The position numbers were made by a program, and so were the translations under genes. A model generated the notes under the pieces. The model was given only the letters and a program-made list of their open reading frames with translations, made no database searches and had not been told where the DNA came from. A DNA stretch of 5,182 bases from CBCOTE01 sp965112965 (GTDB lineage Bacteria > Desulfobacterota > Desulfovibrionia > Desulfovibrionales > Desulfovibrionaceae), in contig CBCOTE010000012.1 in NCBI GenBank assembly GCA_965112965.1, forward strand, positions 1-5,182. Direction: 5' to 3'. This document shows positions 1 through 5,182 of the stretch, one piece after another. The first letter of the stretch is position 1. Every line of letters begins with the position of its first letter.

Positions 1-9
1 TGGCAGTGT

Positions 10-261
10 CTAAAAAAACCGTAAACCAGTCCGACCATGCGACCCCATGAAGTATCTCATATCGGCTATGAAAAGGCCTATTCTCCAATATAAATCGGTA
101 CGCCAAGTAGCTTTAGATCTTTCTAACTTGGCTGGATTATATTTTCTTGGTCTTGGTCGAATTTTTTCAGACTTCGCCCATTTTTCCACCTTAGCCGGCT
201 TGGTCTTCTTCGTCTCCTTAAACTCAAGAGTCTGTATTGCTATTGTAGTGACAAGATCGAC
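10..261 (-). other. Open minus frame encoding a Lys/Arg/Glu-rich stretch, possible gene tail
   Basis: On the minus strand 83 codons are open from 261 to a TAG at 12-10. There is no ATG near the upstream end (TGA at 262-264, TAA at 271-273). The reading is strongly basic: K-E-T-K-K-T-K-P-A-K-V-E-K, then K-I-R-P-R-P-R-K, then N-P-A-K-L-E-R, ending G-R-T-G-L-R-F-F. P-A-K-V-E-K and P-A-K-L-E-R are 21 residues apart, and the shared P, A, K and E use partly different codons. This competes with the open plus frame over the same bases; at most one would be ancestral. I recognise no family. Confidence 0.13.
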
Positions 262-1018
262 TCATTCGTATTATATCGTCCCAGTTAATAAAGATAGCAT
301 AAAAAATCATGGCCGTAGTGTGTAACATACCGCGTAGACCTTCGCCATATCTACCATTCAAAAATTGCACGTGCTAAATCTCGTACACTATATCCCGATA
401 GGCTTTTTTCTACTTATCCAGACGGCATCAATCTTTGGGGATACGCCCCAATTATTATTAGGCTCTATGTACGCCATGCACATAGCCAAGCAATAAATTT
501 GCCCATTGTTAACTCTAATTGATATATATAATTCACCGGTCCCAGACCTTAACGAAGTTGTACGTCAGGATTAACCCTCTAACCTGATAAATAGATATAA
601 AAAAGTAGCAATGCTATTAGACTATTATCATGATAGTTCATATAGGTATTTATTTCCTTTCCGTTAATGCCGTGACACGATTTTACTATTCTCTTACTAG
701 CACAGCTTAACCTACTCCTATAGCGATAAACAAATCATTCATTTTTACCATGACTACGCCTAAAAAACGCAAAGCCTATTCCATATTACGGCCTCCATCT
801 CAAAACAAACAATCAGAACATGGGTCTAATTTTATCTAATTTACACCGTCATGACGGATCATTTAAAACTCTGCATCAAATTGCAGTTGTATTACTTCTT
901 TCTGTCCCATTCCACGATGTAACGGCACTATATAACTAAACACGATTTTAGAACATTTATCTATGACCACCACAACGCAGACTATATCCAACTTTTCCAC
1001 AGAAAAAACATGAAATAG
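14..1018 (+). other. Stop-poor frame over 1 kb, possible eroded gene, unrecognised
   Basis: In the plus frame starting at 14 I count 10 stops in 335 codons (323, 335, 494, 572, 665, 698, 761, 827, 920, 1016). The other two plus frames carry 23 and 25 over the same stretch. The first 103 codons (14-322) are free of stops, including an ATG at 47 that would give 92 residues with hydrophobic segments but no ribosome site. A second open piece (338-493) reads as a hydrophobic, membrane-like sequence. I recognise no family. Depletion in a single frame suggests ancestral coding, but other frames and windows were also examined, so the evidence is modest. Confidence 0.17.
565..587. repeat. Small hairpin, eight pairs with one bulge
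   Basis: TCAGG-A-TTA pairs with TAACCTGA, with one bulged A and a six-base loop. No T-tract follows. It is isolated and possibly due to chance. Confidence 0.3.
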
Positions 1019-1132
1019 TAAATATATGTCCACCTTCTGCACGCATCAAACAATCCATCAATACCTAGGGATGAACACCTTATGACCTCCGCCAAGAAAC
1101 CAAAAATAAAAATATAAGGATCATCAAATCAA

Positions 1133-1356
1133 TAGCCGTCAAGTATAGAATGTCATGCCTTATCTAGACTCAAAGCTCATGATGAACATGTCGTTATATT
1201 GTGGAGATGTTAAAAATAAAAATTAAATACTAGCCTAGCACCTTATACCCACGAGCTGATAGTAAAAAAGACTTAAAGGCTATTACTATACACCCCTACA
1301 ATGACTTAATCTTACTTGAGGCAGACCCAGATATCCATAGATGGGATATTCCGTAG
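1133..1356 (+). pseudogene. Possible remnant of a WD40-repeat protein
   Basis: From 1234 to the TAG at 1354 one plus frame is open and reads L-K-A-I-T-I-H-P, then N-D-L-I-L-L-E-A-D, then I-H-R-W-D-I. WD40 repeats follow V-x-A-V-x-F-x-P, a hydrophobic strand, a conserved D and a final strand ending W-D, so order and spacing agree with one residue missing. The other two plus frames carry 2 and 7 stops over the same bases. Just upstream, in the next frame (1133-1210), R-L-K-A-H-D-E-H-V-V-I-L resembles the L-x-G-H-x-x-x-V-x-x-L opening of such a repeat. The two pieces are closer than one full repeat and in different frames, so a deletion and frameshift must be assumed. The WD40 pattern is degenerate and arises by chance more easily than most; confidence is low. 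Confidence 0.18.
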
Positions 1357-1455
1357 AGGCAATAATACCAGTATAACATAATCCGCATTCCAAAATAAAC
1401 TGAAGAGCACTTATTCGATTGCTGTGGCTTCGTAGGGCACGGGTGAAAGGACTGA

Positions 1456-1764
1456 ACTGTCCTCGCTAATGATTTCGATCAGATTAAAATTATATTTATT
1501 ATTCAGGTCGAAATAGTTCTCGGCCGATATACATCCCGGTCGGTCGCTGCAACTATATATGTAGACGTCCGTTTGTATTTATTACACCTTGTAAGTCGAA
1601 CGTGTTGCTCACAATCTTGGCTCTCTGCATATTATAATAACACGAATATCTCCACTAGCATGTTGACGACGGTACGCCGTCTGAATAAGACCGCAATGGC
1701 CTTCAGGCCAGTGTTGTTCATTCTAAAGTTCGTTTTTTTTGGACAAAATCCAAGAGAAATTTAG
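1456..1764 (+). other. 102-codon open frame without a good start, unrecognised
   Basis: One plus frame is free of stops from 1456 to the TAG at 1762-1764, while the other two carry about 6 and 7 stops. Internal TTG (1573) and ATG codons could serve as starts, but none has a Shine-Dalgarno sequence. The reading is hydrophobic with Thr, Asn and Arg, and no family is recognisable. Rows at 1501-1680 have 42-47% G+C by hand count, higher than most of the left region, which may mark a less eroded piece. An open frame of this length is about what chance could supply once in 3.4 kb at this composition. Confidence 0.15.
1668..1710. repeat. Two tetraloop hairpins side by side
   Basis: GACGG-TACG-CCGTC (1668-1681) and TGGCC-TTCA-GGCCA (1697-1710) each have five perfect, GC-rich pairs closing four-base loops, 15 bases apart. 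A T8 run follows only at 1733-1740, 22 bases beyond the second stem, too far for a standard intrinsic terminator. Confidence 0.4.
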
Positions 1765-2108
1765 TACAGGTGTCCTGAGTGATCTATAGAATCATATCCA
1801 GAGAGACATTTGATCGCATAGATATGTCTATGGCTAACCCGCCCACACTGATATCTTTTTAAATTGAATTATAGTTTTCTGCAGTTAGTTGTGCTCGATC
1901 AAATTGCAAAAATATGATGAACCAGATATTGTCAAAGTAGATGATCCTGGATCTGATATCATAGATATTATAGTCCTTACCGTCACATTGAACTCCAAAG
2001 ATAAAGACGGAAAAAAAATCCCTTAAGCCATAAACATAGGCCTTGCTTTAAGCCCGTTACGTCAGGTTACTATAGACTAGAACCGCTTAGACTTCAACCA
2101 TAAGATAA

Positions 2109-2339
2109 CTTCTATATATATTTAAAAGATCACGAAGCTTGCGCTCAAGAAGGTCACTTATCGCCCGTGAACTTGACGACAACGATATTTATGGCCAATT
2201 CGTACAATGAACTCATAAAAAACTCACTCCAGAACGCCAAAGTCAAGTCATACCACAGGACAGCATTACTCCACAGGCACACGATAATTCCTCGCCAGCC
2301 CCACTAAGGACTATCCTCTCCGTGCCAAGAACTTATTAG
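2109..2339 (+). other. Stop-poor segment, possible eroded coding piece
   Basis: One plus frame has a single stop (TGA 2208-2210) before its TAG at 2337-2339. It reads A-R-E-L-D-D-N-D-I-Y-G-Q-F-V-Q, then K-L-T-P-E-R-Q-S-Q-V and a Pro/Gln/Ser-rich run like a linker. A second plus frame is open over 2104-2304 with a different reading, which shows how easily such stretches look like protein here. No family is recognised. Confidence 0.1.
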
Positions 2340-2672
2340 CCTCACAAAGTCACTTGAACTGTTCTGGTATTATACTGCCTTGAGACAGCCGATCCAAGTC
2401 CAATGATCGACAAGCCAACTCTCGATAATCGAGCATATACTCATTTAGGCTGTTGCGTATTGCGGAGATTTCCACTATTTTTTCATATGATGTGCAAACT
2501 AACCTCCGACGCCAGCAACCTTGTTGCCAATAGCTGGTAAGTTGCTACCAATGATACGTGCCTTGATAAAAATTTAGCAGATTCCATACGGGCACGAGAT
2601 AGGTCTATTGTAGTTATTAGCAGGATGCATCATGTCAATAGCATTAGTTGTCAATTATAAATAGCCTACCTA

Positions 2673-2716
2673 TATGACATCACAGCTGTGCTCCAGTCCT
2701 GGCGCCAGTCGTCATA
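2673..2716. repeat. Nested palindromes within an outer inverted repeat
   Basis: Two perfect 10-bp palindromes, CACAGCTGTG (2681-2690) and CTGGCGCCAG (2699-2708), stand 8 bases apart. They are enclosed by TATGAC (2673-2678) and GTCATA (2711-2716). The whole could fold as a stem with two side hairpins. No T-run follows. Function unknown. Confidence 0.45.
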
Positions 2717-2745
2717 ACAAAATTTTCAAAGGCATACCTTGGTAG

Positions 2746-3030
2746 ACTGTACTTGACCTTAAAATAGCACAAAACGCTGAGCAGTTTTCGCTTTACTCGA
2801 CTATTAAGATCCATGCCGCCGTCGATGGCCACAATTTTATTTATCCGATGACCTAGACTAAATTTGATCTTATAATTTCCGATACCTTGATGCCTTCTAA
2901 GATGCATGTGGTCCCGACTTGCCTAGCTAATTCAAAAAATTCTGTTGATATTGTAGAAGATAATGAGATAACAGAAAAAATTAGGCTCTGGATATATTGC
3001 GAAATTGAAGATCTAATTATACAAAATTAA
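2746..3030 (+). pseudogene. Possible remnant of a response-regulator receiver (REC) domain
   Basis: Receiver domains accept a phosphoryl group on an aspartate at the end of strand 3 (pattern D-L-I-x-x-D, then x-x-M-P). Here one frame reads A-A-V-D-G near 2815-2829 and, after 12 codons, D-L-I-I-S-D (2866-2883), T-L, then M-P (2890-2895). That is the canonical spacing between the AxxG turn and the phospho-accepting Asp. A TAG at 2854-2856 lies between them, so the frame is broken. Further on, C-L-A-N-S-K-N-S-V-D-I-V loosely resembles the region before strand 4. The usual acidic pair at the N-terminus is not convincing, and the G-x-D-G after M-P is lost (S-K-M-H). The frame has one stop in 2746-3027, while the other two plus frames have 8 and 11. 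It ends at TAA 3028-3030. No ribosome site or start is visible. Chance resemblance remains possible because I scanned many frames by eye. Confidence 0.38.
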
Positions 3031-3059
3031 CATAAGGTCAAACCGTCGAATTTACAGTA

Positions 3060-3091
3060 TATATCTAGATAATCCATATCATCTAGATATA
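3060..3091. repeat. Inverted repeat with 11-bp perfect arms
   Basis: TATATCTAGAT (3060-3070) and ATCTAGATATA (3081-3091) are perfect inverted copies around a 10-base centre. Each arm also contains the palindrome ATCTAGAT, so the site is at once an inverted and a direct repeat with 18-base spacing, as seen in some operators. No T-tract follows on either strand, so it is not a standard terminator. It lies 30 bases after the stop of the receiver-like remnant. Confidence 0.6.
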
Positions 3092-3188
3092 CCCGGATTT
3101 GTCGTAATGCCTAGTATAAAAAAACTGGAGTTCTATTGCTAGAGGCAGCCCGTTGGTACAGGACCTAGTGCATGTTTAATTGATATTC

Positions 3189-3206
3189 CAGATCTACGTA
3201 AATCTG
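3189..3206. repeat. 18-base near-perfect palindrome
   Basis: CAGATCTACGTAAATCTG is palindromic except for one mismatched pair. It could be an operator-like site, but no promoter or gene nearby supports this. Confidence 0.3.
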
Positions 3207-3208
3207 AA

Positions 3209-3427
3209 TTATAATAATATGATAAAAACGTTTGCCGCGGTCTCTCGACAAATGCCAGTCCAAACTGATTGAATAGAAGCAATACGATCAATAAGACGAA
3301 GTTCGCATAAAATAAAAAACATTAGCTCCAGCGTTCTTGGATGAAAAATAGCTCGTTGAGAATTAATGAGAGAAGTGGATTCATGTAGGCGTATGGGCAA
3401 AATATTCAATTCGATTCGCTCCAACAT
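3209..3427 (-). CDS. Doubtful 72-codon ORF downstream of the argH operon
   Basis: An ATG at 3427 opens 72 codons on the strand of argH, 33 bases after the preceding stop. GGAGGA lies directly against the ATG, too close for an efficient ribosome site. The product has no recognisable motif, and its low G+C matches the non-coding left part rather than the two genes. It lies in the same frame as the gene before it, with intervening stops at 3461, 3449 and 3437. It is more likely a chance ORF or decayed sequence than a gene. Confidence 0.12.
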   Translation of the reverse strand: MLERIELNILPIRLHESTSLINSQRAIFHPRTLELMFFILCELRLIDRIASIQSVWTGICRETAANVFIILL

Positions 3428-3460
3428 TCCTCCATATCAAGCCAACCGTTAGAGTAGGCA

Positions 3461-4603
3461 TCAGGGTCGAATCACACGCCAGCCGAAATCTGGAGCGTCC
3501 AGAAGCGTCAGAGACATAGCCGTGGCCCAAGTCAAAAGACAGGTTCCATGAATGTCTGCCTCGGACATCCCCAAAGCGATGGGAATAGTATAGTAATGTG
3601 TCTGGCTATGATCCAAAAAATAAGAAAAACCCTGACCTGGATAGTGGTGAGCCAAAATACGGTTCAAGACTTCGGTCGTCCAAATCTGAACCTCTCGGTA
3701 TCGGTGCCGCGTTTGAAGGCTAGCTCGATAAAGCAGGTACACAGCATCCACTAAGTGGCAGCTCTCGTGATCGGGTTGACCAGATAGAGTCGTATCAATT
3801 AGCGCCTCTGGATAGTGGATAGGCAGCCCCAGCCAGTCCAAGCCGGTGAGTACCTTCATTGCCCCGTTAACGAGTTGTCCGTAGGCCGGCATTAAGCCAC
3901 GGAAATAGGTGCCTGTAGCCTGATCGACCACGCTAGCCAAAAAGCTCTCATAAGTAGCCCGCAGACTAACCACTGTAGCCGTGGGCAAAAAACGAGGGGC
4001 ATCGGTAGCCAAGAAGACTGCAATGGTGGCCGTATGCGCCCCAGCGCCCCAAGGCTGGGACCAATCGAAGCCTTCGAAATGGGTCATCAAGTCTTCGGAG
4101 CTCTGAGGAAAACCGCGATAGGCATAACGACCCTTGACGCCTACCTGAGCCAGCGTGGCAATGGCCTGCTTGGTCTCGGCATGCAAAATGAGCTGATGAT
4201 AAACTAAGTTCGCCGTCTTATGAAATAAATAGTGTAACCGAGCGCGCCATGGCATTTGTCGAACCAACCAGTCAATCTCTGGCCGATCCACAAAAGCGTT
4301 CTCTGAAGCCAGGTTATTTTTATAACGGCCATCGATCTGAAAAGAACGAATGTGCTCCAACCAGGCCTGCTGCCGCGCTTCGGGCAGACTATCCCATAGC
4401 CCCAGGGTCCAGGCTATTTTGAGGCCAAAACAGCTGAATCCGAGTCCAATCCGCCGACCCAGCAGTGTGGTGCCCTGCAGGCAGGGTAGAAAACGGCCAA
4501 CCTGTTGGGGATCCTCTAAAACATCCAGAAATATAGGAATCTCCTCGGCTAAGCGCTCAATATGCTCCACCTGGCTACTAGAGAGCTTACCTCTGCCGGT
4601 CAT
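3461..4603 (-). CDS. Conserved-looking protein of unknown function, cotranscribed with argH
   Basis: I cannot name this gene. I chose the ATG at 4603 (380 codons, TGA at 3461-3463) because TGAGGA sits just upstream with normal spacing and the start falls 19 nt after the argH stop. The in-frame ATG at 4648 would give 395 residues and a 26-nt overlap with argH, but has only a weak ribosome site. In 395-residue numbering the protein has no signal peptide or clear membrane helix and appears mostly alpha-helical. Striking segments are D-W-S-Q-P-W-G-A-G-A-H (195-205), T-G-T-Y-F-R-G (245-251), Q-L-V-N-G-A-M-K-V-L-T-G-L-D-W-L (258-273), H-E-S-C-H-L-V-D-A-V-Y-L-L-Y-R (294-308), G-F-S-Y-F (340-344), H-Y-Y (351-353) and D-I-H-G-T (365-369). 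Repeated helical blocks joined by Gly/Trp/Tyr turns with clustered His, Asp and Cys suggest an alpha/alpha-toroid fold, as in terpene cyclases or some polysaccharide enzymes. That is inference from pattern. Base composition matches argH, so it looks native. Coding is very likely; function is open. Confidence 0.88.
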   Translation of the reverse strand: MTGRGKLSSSQVEHIERLAEEIPIFLDVLEDPQQVGRFLPCLQGTTLLGRRIGLGFSCFGLKIAWTLGLWDSLPEARQQAWLEHIRSFQIDGRYKNNLASENAFVDRPEIDWLVRQMPWRARLHYLFHKTANLVYHQLILHAETKQAIATLAQVGVKGRYAYRGFPQSSEDLMTHFEGFDWSQPWGAGAHTATIAVFLATDAPRFLPTATVVSLRATYESFLASVVDQATGTYFRGLMPAYGQLVNGAMKVLTGLDWLGLPIHYPEALIDTTLSGQPDHESCHLVDAVYLLYRASLQTRHRYREVQIWTTEVLNRILAHHYPGQGFSYFLDHSQTHYYTIPIALGMSEADIHGTCLLTWATAMSLTLLDAPDFGWRVIRP

Positions 4604-4607
4604 ATAT

Positions 4608-4613
4608 TCCTCA
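4608..4613 (-). promoter_or_regulatory. Ribosome binding site deciding the start of the unnamed gene
   Basis: On the minus strand TGAGGA ends four bases before the ATG at 4603-4601 (GAGG to ATG is five bases). It lies inside the intergenic gap after the argH TGA. The upstream in-frame ATG at 4648 is preceded only by a GC-rich stretch with a weak GAG, so the downstream start is preferred. Ribosomes ending argH could re-initiate here. Confidence 0.65.
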
Positions 4614-4622
4614 TCATCTACC

Positions 4623-5182
4623 TCAAGCCATGGCTGCCAACCAGGCATCCAGCTCGGCCAGCTGCCTAGTTACTGAGATCGGACCAGTACCCCCAGGCGT
4701 TTCCCGACGGGTTACTGCGGTGGCGTAGTCCAAAGCAGCGAATACATCGGCCTCAATCAGAGGCGAGCAAGCTTGTAGTTCTGCTAGATTCAGAGCCTCT
4801 AATGGTTTGTCCTGTGCCTCGGCATAGGCCACAGCCTGGCCCGTCACGTAATGCGCATCGCGAAAGGGTAACCCTTTGGCCGCCAGGTAATCAACCAACT
4901 CCGTAGCATTGATAAAGCCCATGGTTAGAGCCTGACGCATAGCCTCAGGCCGGAATATAAGGTCCGGAAGCATGGCCGACATAATAGCCAGGGACTGCGA
5001 CACTGTGCGATCCGTATCCAAGAATGGCTCTTTATCTTCTTGCAGATCCCGATTATAAGTCAACGGTAGCCCTTTGACCGTGGTGAGCAGGGAAATAAGC
5101 GCTCCATAGACACGACTTGTCTTGCCGCGCATAAGTTCAAATACGTCAGGGTTTTTCTTTTGAGGCATAATGGACGAGCCTG
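4623..5182 (-). CDS. argH: Argininosuccinate lyase, C-terminal part (runs off the right edge)
   Basis: ArgH splits argininosuccinate into arginine and fumarate in the cytoplasm, the last step of arginine synthesis; the enzyme is a homotetramer of the fumarase/aspartase superfamily. The visible part is 185 codons plus two bases. It opens with G-S-S-I-M-P-Q-K-K-N-P (5180 downward), the superfamily signature loop GSSxMPxKxN that carries the catalytic serine. This is followed by Y-N-R-D-L-Q-E-D-K-E-P and, later, T-E-L-V-D-Y-L-A-A-K-G-L-P-F-R-D-A-H, both typical of ArgH rather than fumarase or adenylosuccinate lyase. ArgH proteins are usually about 460 residues, so roughly the first 280 lie outside the window. 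The ATG at 5168 is the Met inside the signature, not a start. The frame is intact to its TGA at 4623-4625. The next gene on this strand follows at once, so the two are probably cotranscribed from a promoter beyond the right edge. No truncation or missing key residue is seen. Confidence 0.96.
   Translation of the reverse strand, partial: GSSIMPQKKNPDVFELMRGKTSRVYGALISLLTTVKGLPLTYNRDLQEDKEPFLDTDRTVSQSLAIMSAMLPDLIFRPEAMRQALTMGFINATELVDYLAAKGLPFRDAHYVTGQAVAYAEAQDKPLEALNLAELQACSPLIEADVFAALDYATAVTRRETPGGTGPISVTRQLAELDAWLAAMA

Larger units (their letters stand above)
1..3445. other. 3.4 kb AT-rich stretch without an intact gene; probable gene graveyard or spacer
   Basis: No convincing intact gene is present on either strand. 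I found no tRNA T-loop in a plausible cloverleaf, no rRNA core, no regularly spaced repeats and no transposase motifs. Hand counts of 60-base rows give mostly 30-42% G+C (20/60 at 481, 18/60 at 2941, 23/60 at 3241). Rows in the neighbouring genes give 38/60 at 4441 and 36/60 at 4801. The change falls close to the stop at 3461. Overall stop frequency in one frame (about 64 stops in 1080 codons) is what random sequence of this composition would give, but some segments have one stop-poor frame, listed separately. Reading: old decayed genes under AT-biased mutation. Alternatives are a long non-coding spacer or artificial or misassembled sequence. Confidence 0.55.

Noticed and set aside
750..839. 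29-codon plus ORF beginning M-T-T-P-K-K-R-K
   Set aside because: No ribosome site and very short; the basic run recalls a nuclear signal only by chance in a bacterial sequence.
1697..1740. Hairpin followed by T8 as an intrinsic terminator
   Set aside because: The T-run begins 22 bases after the stem, too far for that mechanism, and no live gene ends upstream.
2041..2306. Resemblance to a carrier-protein (phosphopantetheine) domain: D-N-F-Y followed by H and F...E-L
   Set aside because: The invariant attachment serine motif is absent, spacing is several residues off, and another frame over the same bases looks equally protein-like.
2511..2550. Cluster of GCAAC/GTTGC motifs resembling part of 16S rRNA
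   Set aside because: Similarity to 16S stops after a few bases and flanking rRNA sequence is missing; at most a small local repeat.
2680..2907. 75-codon minus-strand ORF
   Set aside because: No ribosome site or recognisable motif, and it overlaps the receiver-like reading on the plus strand, which has better support.
1..3445. CRISPR array, insertion sequence or replication origin
   Set aside because: No evenly spaced repeats, terminal inverted repeats with transposase motifs, or clustered DnaA boxes or iterons were seen.
3465..3478. tRNA T-arm-like GGTCGAATC
   Set aside because: It lies inside the end of the coding sequence and no acceptor, D or anticodon arms can be built around it.
3548..3754. 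68-codon plus-strand ORF
   Set aside because: It lies wholly within the well-supported minus-strand gene and has no motif or ribosome site of its own.
4350..4676. 108-codon plus-strand ORF
   Set aside because: It is antisense to the unnamed gene and the end of argH, both far better supported; its Ser/Pro/Arg-rich composition is typical of an antisense frame.

Overview
The window is from a bacterium of moderate GC: it has a bacterial-type argininosuccinate lyase, a tightly packed two-gene operon and a Shine-Dalgarno sequence. I cannot assign a lineage from this sequence. Its two halves look very different.

Right part (about 3461-5182, minus strand). The C-terminal 185 codons of argH (last step of arginine synthesis) enter from the right edge and stop at 4623. 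Immediately downstream on the same strand is a complete gene of 380 codons (395 if an upstream ATG is used) that I cannot name. It is rich in Trp, Tyr and His, appears alpha-helical and has no obvious signal peptide or membrane segment. Hand counts of 60-base rows here give about 47-63% G+C. No terminator is obvious after its stop.

Left part (1 to about 3445). This 3.4 kb stretch has no convincing intact gene, no recognisable tRNA, rRNA, CRISPR array or insertion sequence, and about 30-42% G+C in most hand-counted rows. The composition changes within a few tens of bases of the stop codon at 3461. Read frame by frame, some segments are depleted of stops in one frame while the other frames on that strand carry many. 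The best is 2746-3030 (+), where one frame reads like a broken response-regulator receiver domain: an A-V-D-G motif, then 12 codons including one TAG, then D-L-I-I-S-D and M-P at the canonical distance. A weaker case at 1133-1353 resembles a WD40 repeat. Others (14-1018, 1456-1764, 2109-2339) are open or stop-poor but unrecognised. The simplest reading is a graveyard of strongly eroded genes in a genome whose mutation bias is towards AT. An ordinary long AT-rich spacer, or non-natural sequence, cannot be excluded.

A few inverted repeats lie in the left part; the strongest has 11-bp perfect arms at 3060-3091. I did not find a convincing new system. The most useful leads are the unnamed gene coupled to argH and the receiver-domain remnant.
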